Shown: positions 47,501 through 58,715 of the stretch, one piece after another
Position numbering within the stretch: position 1 is the stretch's first letter
Layout: the number at the start of each line of letters is the position of its first letter
Position numbers and translations under genes: made by a program
Source: Cylicocyclus nassatus
Taxonomy: Eukaryota; Nematoda; Chromadorea; Rhabditida; Strongylidae
Direction: 5' to 3'
NCBI GenBank assembly: GCA_958299035.1
Contig: CATQJL010000223.1
Coordinates: forward strand, 49,334,302 to 49,398,301
DNA length: 64,000 nucleotides
The notes under the pieces: generated by a model
What the model saw: only the letters and a program-made list of their open reading frames with translations
The model's database searches: none
Told to the model about the DNA's origin: nothing

Positions 47501-50500
47501 GGTATGTGGGAATAGTCTTGATCTGTAAAATATGCATACATGAGAAAAAATGCTGAAGATTATGCATATGTTTTTGTCGTATGTATGCTACCTGACAATA
47601 ATATTGTGATGTTGTTTTTTTATTGTTTAGATAATTGCTTAATCGTGTTCCTTAGTGGATTTTCTGTCCATGTACCGCACAATTACCACTCATTGTATTC
47701 TCAGTACTTATATAATTACTCTCTGTCTGCTCGCATGACGAAAAGCTGTTATTTAGTACTGATCTGCTGCATTCTAGATAGAATTTAGAGTTTTTACCCT
47801 TCAACGAAAAAAAAGTGTTGATTCAGTTGGCTCAGTGCTTCTATTTTAGACTGTTATATCCGACTGTTCTTTTGTGGCTTCCTTATCTATCACTGCACGC
47901 TACGAGAAGCGTTTTGGAAAACAGATCATTACCAGGTAAACTGAATGCTGCAGGACATTAAGTCGCAAATGCCTTGTTTTTAGCATCATATATCCACAGA
48001 ACAAAGCTGGTCATCCGGTTTATAATCCTTCTGGGAAGTATATGGTCAAGCTATATATAAACGGTGTTTGGCGAAAGGTGGGTTTCGTTCTGGTAAGGTC
48101 TTATCACAGGAGTATCAATTATCTATCTTCAGGTCATCATAGATGATTACCTCCCAGTCGGTGATAATATGGAACTTCTGTGCTCGTACAGCCAAGAAAA
48201 GGGAGAGCTCTGGGTTTCACTGTTGGAAAAAGCGTATCTCAAAGTCATGGGTGGGTACGATTTCCCTGGATCAAACTCGGTAAGACTTTTTGTGGGTATG
48301 ACAAGTTGGCCCAAATTTTTTCGTAGAATATCGATCTTCATGCATTAACGGGTTGGATTCCGGATCGCATAGCCATCAAGAAAGATCTAACGCTACGTGA
48401 TGGATACGCGGTAAGGCTTTTTACGAGATTGCTTTTCTATCGACAATTTTGTAACTAGAGCTTTTTGCGTCATGTAACGTTTTTTTGATCATGTTTTTGT
48501 AAAGTATTGCATTACTGCGTATTATCATTTTTGACCATTAATGTTTAAACGGGTTTTTTATCTTCTGAAAAATTGCTTACATATTGTGTTGATCGAGAAA
48601 TATGCGTATGTGCCCTTTATTATCATTGTATTTTGGTGAATTCAGATCTTTGAAAAGCTTCTGTCTCGTTTCCATCGTGGAGATTGCCTGATCACCTTAG
48701 CGACTGGAAAACTCAGTGAAAGTGTATGCGATAGAGCGGGCCTCGTCGAATGTCACGCCTATGCCGTGTTGGATCTCAGGAAAATAGATGTGAGTCCGAT
48801 GTTGCACCCGCTTCATATAGTCGCTCTCAAAGATTCGGATTGCTTTCATAGTTGCCCTGTGTTGGCGCTGCGCTAGTAATAGGCGATTGTGTACACCGTA
48901 AATGTTTTTAACTTGGTGTAGTGCAGCAAACATCTTTCAACAGTGTGATATATGTTCAGGGTAAACGTTTATTGATGGTGAAAAATCCGTGGACGCATCT
49001 TCGATGGAAAGGGCGGTTCTCTGAAAACGACACAATAAGTTGGACTCCAAAACTCTGTCGCGCTCTTGACTATGATCCGACACAGGCCAAAGCCAAGGAT
49101 GATGGTACTTTTTATATATGAGATTTGAATGTCTTCGAGTAATTAGAAAAGTGCAGGTGTGTTCTGGATCGATTTCGAATCTGTCTGCAACTTCTTTGAT
49201 GTTTTCTACGTTAATTGGAATCCTGCGCTTTTCCCTTACACTTATGGAATTCATGCGTGAGTTTTCTCGTGAGCTGATTCGTATTCAGCTAGATCGCATA
49301 GTTATCAGTCTTTTGATTTTCAACCTTATAGCACTTGGGATTCCTGTGCGGGACCAGTTAAAGATCTGTATACTGTTGCTGACAACCCACAATACTCTCT
49401 TGAAGTTAATAACAAGTCGTCGACTGCAGTATGGATTTTGCTCACCAGGCATATCACGGAGATTGTAGGTTGTTTGTGTTTCTATCCCTTTACCGTCTAT
49501 TTGCGCATATTTTAGGCAGATTTTGCGGAAAATAAAGAATACATCACCGTGATAGTTTACAAATCGGGCAAGAAAATCTACTTACCAAGTGAGTGCATTC
49601 TGGTGTTTCAGCTCCATCTATAAACAAAACTTTTAAGTGGATCCGAAGCCACTCTATGAAGGTATACGTATTAACAGCCCTCATTTTCTTTGTCAGATGG
49701 TCATCAACGAACCAGGTCTACAAAAGTACACCTTAGTGGTGGCTCAAGTTGGTGTTTTGTTTTGATGCCGTACTCTTCTTACTACCAAAAATTTTTTTAG
49801 TACGAAAAAATGAGGACTATCTATTATACTCTTCGGGTTTACTCGACCTCTCAGTTCAACCTGAGCCCTATCAAAAGTTTTTACAACGTCAAGAAAACTG
49901 TAAGCATATTTGATTCTTTGTGGTGGATTTTCCTTTGTATGTGAAACAAAAACTTCAGGAAACAGGAAAATGGGAGGGTCGCAGTGCGGGAGGATGTGGA
50001 AATGGTCTTAGCAGAGAAACTTACAAGTCTGTTCCATCTCTGCACTTCTGGGCGAGTTTTTCTTCTGCGTAATTCTGAATTGTCTCTTTCAGAAACAATC
50101 CTCTATTCTACATTAGTCTTGAAGAGAGCAGTGATGAGAACCGCCTTCTCATTGACCTGAAGGGGCCAAAGCAGTACAGCGTTGGCTTTGAAGTCCTTCA
50201 AGTTTCATCACCTAGAAATAAACCATTTGAGAGGACAGACTCTGGAGTTTATAGGTTAGTGGACAATATTTCTAAACTTGCAGATGAATTTTTTGGAATT
50301 TTGAAGACCTGAAAGTTAACTTTCATCAAAAAATTAAATAGTAGCCGCTTCGCGATGCCGTAGACATTTTTCCCTTTCAGGAAAAATACAGGCAGTTAGC
50401 ATCAACTACTATGTTGTTCCGTAATTATTTTCGTATTCGTATTGTACTACGCCATTTTTAGGCCTGGTTACACTGTACTCGCTTTGGAGAGTGTTCCCGC

Positions 50501-50660
50501 TGGAGTATACAGCATTCGTCCAATGACATTTTTGGTATCTTTTTTTTTTCAACTTTGCTTTCAAAATAGTTTTTTTATCTGCTTACAGGCTGGACAGGAA
50601 GGCCCCTTCATTCTGAAAGTGGAAGCGTCATGTGGATTCACTTTCAAAAGGGTTCAGTGA
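44552..50660 (+). CDS. capn7: Calpain-7 (PalB/CAPN7-type cysteine protease), complete, 836 aa
   Basis: Calcium-independent, ESCRT-associated calpain; its MIT domains bind ESCRT-III tails. Exons: 44552-44695, 45824-45916, 45973-46110, 46169-46316, 47048-47157, 47208-47332, 47378-47501, 47850-47935, 47984-48077, 48133-48279, 48327-48410, 48646-48789, 48960-49104, 49157-49256, 49293-49464, 49516-49588, 49638-49747, 49801-49899, 49959-50026, 50093-50254, 50462-50534, 50589-50660; 2511 nt with all phases consistent. Two MIT-like helical repeats occupy about residues 8-75 ([20 protein letters not shown]) and 80-140 ([12 protein letters not shown]). A Ser/Pro linker follows. The protease core has C300 (SDCSFVASL), H468 (HAYAVL) and N488 (KNPW), the same spacing as human C290/H458/N478 by memory. 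Two C2-like beta-sandwich domains follow ([35 protein letters not shown]). Intron 1 has a GC donor (AAG|gcaagc). Intron 4 carries a MITE. The length is close to the vertebrate protein (about 813 aa). Confidence 0.93.
46361..46957. mobile_element. TTAA-flanked MITE (piggyBac-like) in calpain-7 intron 4
   Basis: Perfect 13-bp terminal inverted repeats CACGTTGACGACC and GGTCGTCAACGTG, flanked on both sides by TTAA (46357-46360 and 46958-46961), the target duplication of piggyBac transposons. Subterminal GTGCATACGCGCGGATGCACGA-like words recur near 46426, 46880 and 46924. Open frames of about 100 codons are present but show no transposase motif. A truncated inverted copy lies at 43757-44117. Confidence 0.8.
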
Positions 50661-51423
50661 CAAAGTGTTATAAAAAAACTACTCTTCCACTGTTTTACTC
50701 TATATCTTTGTTTCAATGGTCTTGTGGGAAAAGTCGGATTTATTTGGCTATCGCTCATTCGCCATTCTTTGTTTATCTTCTCCATTCTTTCTTATTGTTT
50801 TTAGGGGGATGAGTTAGCAATATTTTTAGCAGTATCTTTCATTAAATGCTTTCTACTTCACCCCATGACTAGCGTGTTACGGTGGGTAACTTGAAAAAAA
50901 AAAGCCATTTGTACATAAATGTAAAGTCAGTTTATTTGGGCATCTTTCCGCTCTAAGTGCATGGTTCTAACTGCTATCAATCTGGGAGATAGCTGAAAGT
51001 GGTGCATAAAATTAATTTTTATCAAAGCAGACAAGTATTGAAATCTAAACAAAATCTACTACCTGACATAAAATGTGACGCACAATGTCGCTTCTATCTG
51101 TGTTTATAGTAATCTATGGGTTTGCTTCCCGTGTATTTGTAATGTTAGATCTCTCTAGATTGTTTATGGCCATGCTACTTCGCGTTTCTTCTTAAGCTTT
51201 CAAGTTCACAATACGCTGTGATCTACTATAGTACTTTTTATTTCGGTGTCCTGTAATCTGTTGCTCAGTATCTTGCCTTTTTGACATGGAAACTATAAAA
51301 TAAACAGTTCAAAGTCTGTTGTAGATCAGTTTGTTTTGATAAGTTGTTTCTTGTATTTTCGGGTTTCGTCGGGCTGAAGTCTTGTTTTGCATGCCTACTT
51401 ATCAATGCTATACTGAATGCAGG

Positions 51424-51565
51424 ATGCGGCTGGTCATACTTTGCATGGCTTTTCGGGCAATAATGTGCGATACCTATTCCGAAGAACTTAGAATTAGAAA
51501 GTTGGGGTCAGGCAATCTGCTCACTGAGTTTCGGCTCGATATATCTTCCGATGGAATGGAACTGG
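51424..51565 (+). CDS. First exon resembling PIG-T (GPI transamidase subunit)
   Basis: An ATG at 51424 opens a frame with a short hydrophobic leader (MRLVILCMAFRAIMC) followed by YSEELRIRKLGSGNLLTEFR and ending at a gtaagt donor after 51565. PIG-T proteins have a leader followed by a REEL-x-I-x-x-L-P-S-G-x-V motif and a phenylalanine-containing strand, which this matches loosely. The next exon was not found, so the gene continues elsewhere or is broken. Other secreted or ER proteins are possible. Confidence 0.35.
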
Positions 51566-53459
51566 GTAAGTGTCGCCCATTGGGTTTGCTATTGATCGCA
51601 CCGAGGTTATCAACGCGGAAGCTTTTGTAGAGGCTACTGCTGGACGAAGACACAAAAACATTAGTTGAGCGATCGCGAACGCGACGCGCGCATATCTTCA
51701 GCCGTTCGCGTGTCAGGAACAAGGGTGTCGACCCCCTTACCTGAGTGTGTAGCGGTGTCTTACATAAGACTGGTTATCATATTTATTATATACATAAAGA
51801 TACAGAGAAGGGAAAGGGAAGGGGAGCAGCTAGGCTGCACGGGGTGGAGGCGACTGCCGTGCCAGTTGCTGGCACGAGCTTATATATGCGACTGAGTGTA
51901 AACGGCTGGACAGTTGGTGGATGCTTCCGATAGCAAGCTACATCCAGCTATAGGGTTACACAGCGTCTACATCCTGACATCTCCATTCCTTCGAGAAGCT
52001 CGTCCTCGAGCTTGTTGTAGCAAAGGTGGTGTTGGTTATGGTATCATGGCAGCGGAAGGTGTTCGTTGTCGTTATGCAAGCGGAATTAGGTAGGTGAACT
52101 GCGTAAACAGTTACGACCTCTCCTATCCCGGGCACTTCGAAAAGCTCGTCCTCGAGCGGAAGGACATCGATGGTCATAGTTGGTCTTAGGAGTAATCGGC
52201 AATACAACATTGGAAAAAATGATATAGGTGGCTTTCCGTGCAAGACTGGCATGGAGTTCTTTTTGGAGATGGGGCAAAAGGTGGGAAGAATTGGATTGCA
52301 TTGAACTACGGGTTGACATACATCAATATTGTGCATTTTCATGGGTGTAAGTGAACATGAAAGCTAGTCTTACAAAAAATTACAAGCGAAAACTGTTTTG
52401 ACGGGGTTGCTCAATACAATAACAAATCAGATCTTGAATTATCAGCTTAGAATGGTTATGAATGTAGACCCTATGTAAATATACATACATGTATTTCAAT
52501 CATAGCTCTATCATAGACGTAGGGACAAGTGTGGAAATAGTGACAATACTTATGCTACTTTCTACACAAGGGCGAAATTTTAGACTGCTACAAATTTGTT
52601 TTGTACGCTGCTTGATAAAAGGAACTTCTTTGGATCGCCTTTCCAAAGAAGAGAGATGCGATACGCAGCGGTGCGGCCAAAAAAAACGAAGAGGTAAAAC
52701 TTACCACAGTATGGCGATGCAAAACGTTCAGCATTTCTTGCATTTTTGCTAGAGAATTACTAGATAGTCGAAAAAATAATAAGAAGAAATCCGAACAACT
52801 GTTTTTTTTCATTCACTGCTTTGAAGACTGTAATTATCCAAAATTGTTGACATCTTTTTTTTTTCGTGAGTGATACAACAGAATATACGAAAAATCGTGT
52901 GGACGCCAACAATTTTTTTTCTTGCAAGCATCTGTATGTCGACCACCTCCTAATCTTTTCTTATTCGGAAAATACTGAGGATTGAGAAACATCAGTTGCT
53001 AGGGGCATACATGCAGGTATGATCATTGGGATACAATATACAAGAAATTGGCAGAAACCGTTTCCATCGAGTTTTTTTTTTCAAATGGCCGAGATTAGGC
53101 AAGAGTTCTGATGGAGTCGGCTTTTACAACAAGCATAATCAAACATACCTTCTGCTGCTAGTTGCAGTGCATCAGATACCAAATTCAAAATTATGGGAAT
53201 TAGACTGTGTATTTGACGACAAAATCTAATTTGGCAGTGGAGGACTTTCTGCTTAGAGCTATGGTTTTCTAATGTAAAAGAATGAAGAATATGTGTGTAA
53301 ATGGACTATTTATTTACTGTTCATACTTCGTAGTTGAACTACCAAAATATGAGAATATCACTGCGAAATGCGACGTTCGTTAAAAGTCATCGAAAATAAT
53401 TTTAAAAAAAAGTACATTCTTTATCGCGGTGTTCTCTCGCAAGGTCTTCACATCTATTT
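51566..53459. other. Intergenic, unassigned ORFs
   Basis: A 128-codon - strand frame (52342-51956) has an internal near-duplication (EDELFE and SRTSFSKE coded by two copies of a CTTCGA-AAGCTCGTCCTCGAGC word at 51991 and 52136). It matches no family that I know. 51750-51969 begins TGTAGC and ends CTACA, weakly suggestive of a solo LTR, without further support. The rest is AT-rich with homopolymer runs. Confidence 0.3.
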
Positions 53460-53655
53460 TCATTACATGTTTTATGGGAATTTTTTTTCCAGTTTTGAAT
53501 GGACTTTTGAGTGGTGATGAGGGTTACAAAAATCTGTTTTTCCGTAAAACTTTGAGCAATAAGTTTTTTGACAAAAATCTTCACTTATTTCTTCTTCCCA
53601 AAAAAATCTTGTTCGAATTTCTTTTTGCAATGAAGTTTTTTTTTCGAATATAAGA
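53460..53655. repeat. Diverged dispersed repeat, partner at 54940-55135
   Basis: Both segments carry, in the same order and orientation, a GGTGATGAGGGTTACAA- or GGTGAGGGTTGCAAG-like word, then TTTTGAGCA-TAAGTT-TTGAC, then AAAAAATCTT and an AAAG-rich tail. Identity is perhaps two thirds. The repeat is old and non-coding. Confidence 0.45.
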
Positions 53656-54939
53656 AGGACCATCAGAGAAACTGCGATTCATTTGCTTCAGTGAAAAAAA
53701 AAACCTTTTTAACTTGATTTGCGCAAAAAGTGTTGATATATTCGCAGAAAAAAATGATGAAATGAGCTTTTTGATTCGCTACTTTACGTGCATTTCATTA
53801 GAAACATATTATAGTGCCGACTGTCATTTTTCGGATCCGCTTCATACTAAACGCGTCTTTAGATCTGCTTCGAACTTGTGAATTAAAACTGAAATGACTG
53901 TCCGGGCTTTCCCACAAAGATACGTTCCCGAAGCAGTAGCTAGTTCACTCCAGTAAACTGTAATCTCACAATCAGTCAACATGGAGGAACCCCTTGTTTT
54001 CTTTGCGTTTCTACCGAGAATAAAATAGATAGCTCCGCTGTTACTCAATCAGGTAACTCAAAAAGTTTATGGCATTTGCGAACCAGTTTCTAAAATAATA
54101 TTGTAACTGCTTTGCAGTAAACAATAAATGGATACAATGTTATTTCCGAATAAGAACTGAGTCGAAAAAAAAATTTTTTTTTCTTGATTAAGGTTTCAAA
54201 AGGTTTGAGTGAGTGGGTGATTTCAATACATGATGTTGTCTTTTGTCCAATGGTAATGATCAGTTTACCCATCAATGCAGTAGTATGTGCCTTTGTTTTG
54301 TTCAGCTCCCAGCACGTGAGTGATTACTAACTCGTGTGCCTTCAGTGACTGGTTTTAGATAAGCCAATGGAACAAAAATCTTTCTCTAATCCAAGGGTGC
54401 AAATTACAATGAGTGCAGTAGTGGTACTATGCAAAATTTACTAAACTTATTCATTACTTATTCATTTCCACATTATCCAAAATTGAGGCAGAAAAACGTA
54501 AAAGACTACACTATATAGAATCTGTTGCATAAAGTTCACGTTCTCTATGCATGATAAATGCAAATCTGCATTAGTCTCACTTTGAGAAGCAGTGCGTGTA
54601 ACCTATGAGTTTTATGAAAAAATATAACCTATGAGCTCTTTTTGAAAACAAAAATAAGAGTGGCGGAAAGTTTTGACGGAACTTTGACTGTAAGAACACC
54701 TTTGGGTTGTTAACCAGTAAAAATAAAGAACAATTTTTTTTTCGTATTTACGTGCAATGAGTTCGTTTTATAGTTAGACGACTATTTTTTGTAAGTGGCA
54801 TCAAAATGTGCAAATCAGTGTGCGAGTTTCGCTTTTGCCTTCAAGTTTTGTCAAACCTGGCAGCTGATCTCATAGCAGCTATTGGAAATAATTTTGAGGA
54901 GCGTTGAATTCCTTCAAAACTATGAGTGTAGAAAACCCA

Positions 54940-55135
54940 TGCCAATATGCAGCTGCAGATATATGTAATAAGAAGTTTTTTTTTAAAATGAACATATAAA
55001 TGGTGAGGGTTGCAAGAACTTGTTTCACAGTGAAAATTTTGAGCAGTAAGTTGTTGACTTGTCTCAAATTTTTTAATGTGATCCAAATCTTTGCGTTGAA
55101 AAAAATCTTTTCAAAGAAAGAACAAACGTAACAGT
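54940..55135. repeat. Diverged dispersed repeat, partner at 53460-53655
   Basis: See the partner for the shared words. The flanking DNA (53.7-54.9 and 55.2-56.1 kb) is AT-rich. A frame at 55501-55761 (+) is 86 codons long and reads ENCFGFGDQSRMLAAVRLQI, but has no splice partners or family match. Confidence 0.4.
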
Positions 55136-56179
55136 TTTTGCTGTGATAGCTAAACAAACCATTTTGCCTAATGGAATTACGACTGGCATTATTTTTTTCT
55201 ACATCATGACATGTATCTTTCTTTGCAAAAGTTATATCTACTGTCAACTGTTTTTTTAAACAATTGGCCATTTCCTTCCTAGGGCTAACTGAAAAGCGTT
55301 CTTGCAAAAAAAAATTTTATTCAAACGTCATGTTCACATGCAATATTGAACTTCGTTTCAGTGTCGAAATGACTACATTTGCTGTCGCAAATAGTATCAA
55401 TAGAGTGCAGGATAGTGTGCAATGTAAGATTACGCCCTTTGCCTACATATACTTTATCAAGCTTGATTAGCATCGGCGAAGTATCTTATTTGCTAGTGGG
55501 ATGATAGTCACACAGTTCTCTGAAAACTGTTTTGGGTTTGGAGATCAAAGTAGGATGCTAGCGGCTGTGCGTCTACAGATTCCATATGGATGTTATACTC
55601 ATTATCCAACATTGAATGAACTTTGGAAGGATGGTGAAAAATGGAAAAATAACGATACAGTAACTGCAGTGGCCTACTTGTTTGAAAAGAAGACTGGACT
55701 CAGCAGAAATTTTTTTTTACTTCTACTACTTTGCAAATCTTGCTACTTGTTTAGACATTAAAAAAAATTGCGTCACATATTTTCACAAAAAAAATTTATT
55801 CCATGCAAATGTGGCATTAACCATTAGAAAACGGCAGTCGTTTTTGAACAAACTCAAGAAAAAAATTTTTTCTAAGTTTTTCAGTGTTGGTAGCAATGGA
55901 TGTATCTGCAGTACGCTTTCAGCATGCGAAGAGTATCGGCTTTTACAGCGCGTTATCTCTCAAATCAGAGCTACCAGCAACGATTTTGCTGCAAGTATCC
56001 CCATTAACTTTTATAAGCAAGCCTCTACATCAGTTATGGAAATGATGGTGAACGGCAAGCTCTTCTTAATGAAGTGATTAGGTAGATCAACGGCACGCTT
56101 GAGTGCCCACTAATATTATCCACATGAACGCAATAAACTTTTGATAATATTTTTATCAAATAACTACGTTTTTAAAATC

Positions 56180-56370
56180 TTGTCAAGCCTTTGTGAGAGG
56201 ATAGTCTATCACAAGGATTTTTGAAATGTGTCAGGTCCTCTGTAAGAATTTTACTCTATCACGAGGGTTTTTGAATTTTGTCAGTTCCTCCGTGAGAATT
56301 TAATCTATCTCAAGGGTTTCAGAGATTTTTCAGGTTCATAGTGAACATTTAGGCTACCACTAAAGATACG
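56180..56370. repeat. Short degenerate tandem repeat, about 57-bp unit
   Basis: Three to four imperfect copies of a unit with GTCAGGTCCTCTGTAAGAAT, then CTATCACGAGGGTTTTTGAA. Copies start near 56182, 56231, 56279 and 56330 and decay toward the right. Confidence 0.6.
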
Positions 56371-58344
56371 TTGTGAAATGTAAAAAAAACCGTTTTCGAC
56401 TGTTTATTTTGACGTTTGTTGTAAAAAGCTCAAAAATGTCTTGTTCCAAATTTCTTTTTCCATCTCTAGTAATTCTAGTCAATAGTGAAGCGCCTAGATG
56501 TTTGTTCAAACAAAGGCTTTGTGGCTACTTTCTAGTGTTTGCTTACTTAGCAGAATCTGCTTCTAGGTAATATGCTACAGGTGTCGCTCCAATGAAACTC
56601 ATATGCAAAATTTAGATCACATCTTTCAGTGCACGACCTGCTTGATTAGAAGTGAATTCTTGCGCTCTGATTCCTTGCCACTCAGAAAATGTACTTTGTC
56701 GGAACAACTTTTCGTTGCCCTCCAAAATCTTTGCGGCTGTGCTAGCTATGTCTGGGCTTATGCATTCATCAACAATCACTTTGTTGCTTTTGCTTCATTC
56801 AAAGCATTAATAGCGGAAATTCTCGATGTGATAATTTTCGAAGTGGAGTGTCTGGGGTGTATCGGCGAAATTTCCTTTTTTTTTCAAAGATCCGGGAGCT
56901 TATAAAAAACGGGATGTGCCGTAGTTTTTTTTTTGTTGTTGATAGAACTGTTTGATAGACGAAAGTAAGTGAGTACTACAAAATCAGACATTCAAAAAGC
57001 ACATTGAAATCTGTATTGTTTCAAGGGAATTTAAGGAGGAAATTCTAAATTACTAAAGACACACTGCATTACATTGTTGAGAACTTTTTTTTTGATGAAG
57101 TTGCATAGCAGCAGAAAAAGTAGCATAATCTCAAACAATTTGTGTGGTTTTTTTTCAACATTTCAGAGACTGGAGAGCGACAGCGAAATTCTTAGCACAA
57201 ACTGGAGCGTCTTCTTTTAGTTGACAAGCATCGCATATCTTCAAGAAAGCTAAAGTCGAGAAAAGCTGATCTTTTTGACCAATGTCTGTTGGTGAAAACA
57301 TTTTTGTTGAAAGATCAACTTATCTCGAACCCAGAAGAACAAACCCAGCTGACCTATGTCGAGAAAAATTACGGCAGACCTTTCATTGAACTTAATGAGA
57401 TTGAACTTGAGTTTGTCTTCAAATAGTCGACTCGACTTAAAATAGTTTTCCAGTCTTGTATATGAAAACATTTGCTTAGCTGAAAACAAACGTTCACACG
57501 TATGGAAATTCGACTATTTCTAAGTTTTGATAGAGAACTATGCAGTGTAAATGAGAGCAACTCTAATGCTTCAAAAATGCTCACACTTATACTTATCACG
57601 ACGTCAATTTGGTCTGTGGTGCGTGATATTTTGATTTTCTTTATTGGAATCATATTGAGAGAAACCCGTTTTCGTAATAAGATCACAGTCAAGTTACGGA
57701 TATGCTACTGCAAACAACTGCTCATCTTTTCATAAAGGAGAAACAACAGATTGTTCGAACTTTAGAATGTCCTTTTGAACAATATCAACATGTTGAAAAT
57801 GTCTTTATCAAATCACAGCAGTTTAAGAGTCAGTACAGATGGAGGTTTGGGTCATCTTAGTTTCGTTTTATCATTCAATCTTTTGAAAAGGTTGAGTTAA
57901 CCGGCAAAACCTTTTCGCAATCCTTAGTGTCCATGCTCAAGGTAGTTTATTGTTTTAAGTCATATACATTCCAAAAAAATTCTGTCTTCCGATAGATTTT
58001 CTCCAAAACTGCCATTCGCGAAAATTTCTTCATGAATCATTCATGTGCTGGACATGCTATTAGGAATGCGCGAGATATAGCATAACAGTTTGCAATGCCC
58101 CTATACATCACACTGAGACTAGCTTGTAGAATTCAATTCAGTGAAGCGATATATCGAGATTGGGTCCACTTATAAAGAATTTAGGCAGTGTTCGCCCATT
58201 GGAGCTCTTATGTCCAAAAATTTTCAGGTTTCAACAATAGAATCGCAGTGATAAGTAGGATGAGCAGAAACTTATGCAAACAAGCGTATATTTTTAATAT
58301 AATTTTTTTTGAATTCTAGAACTTAAAAATCAAATCAAATGACA
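56371..58344. other. AT-rich intergenic DNA, no gene recognised
   Basis: Open frames reach about 107 codons on either strand (for example 57692-57369, -) but are rich in Phe, Ser, Leu and Lys, as expected of AT-rich noncoding DNA. None shows a family motif or a chain of splice-bounded exons. It ends at the border of the Penelope-like array. Confidence 0.4.
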
Positions 58345-58715
58345 TAGTTGGCTTGTCCTCTTTTGTTGAAACCTCGGCATCGTGAAGTATGTGATAATGT
58401 TTTCTTATGCCATACGAGGTTTGGTGAAGCTCTTTATTGCGGCCTTACGTTTCGACTTATCGTCGTCTTCAGAGGCCTAAAGTGGTGCGAGATTTGATCT
58501 TGTGCTCTACCCCACCAAATGCCTTATCGACCTCAAGCTAGTTTCGAACCCCCCACTGATTTCACTAACAATACTCGTAGAAAGTGAAAGACGAACTAAC
58601 CCTCGCTTCGCTTCACCGTTGGAGCACTGATGGTATTGTGCAACCACGTCCTTTGGTGTCAGTAGTGCCAATAAGCCATTTTAGGAAGCTTATGGGTCGG
58701 TGTAATCACTACTGT
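58345..58715 (-). repeat. Pseudo-LTR of the Penelope-like element (left)
   Basis: 371 bp repeated at 61359-61729 with two substitutions that I can see (58564 and 58569 against 61578 and 61583). It contains the hammerhead-like motif and, in the element's sense, ends with the first 36 nt of the ORF. Confidence 0.8.
58441..58477 (-). ncRNA. Hammerhead-ribozyme-like motif, pseudo-LTR copy 1
   Basis: In the element's sense: GGCCT, CTGAAGA, a stem-loop GAC-GATAA-GTC with one extra C, GAAAC, GTA, AGGCC. Helix I (GGCCU/AGGCC) is perfect over 5 bp, the CUGANGA and GAAA cores are intact and the predicted cleavage triplet is GUA. Helix III is reduced to about two pairs without a loop, the minimal form described for hammerheads of Penelope-like elements. 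Helix II is only 3 bp with a bulge, so self-cleavage may need a dimer. Confidence 0.6.

Noticed and set aside
50021..50092. A GC donor (TGG|gcgagt) for a third GC-AG intron in calpain-7
   Set aside because: The phase does not fit; the canonical donor at 50027 (TTACAA|gtctgt) joins RETYK to [10 protein letters not shown] in phase.
51750..51969. Possible solo LTR (TGTAGC...CTACA)
   Set aside because: No target duplication, primer-binding site or second copy in the window.
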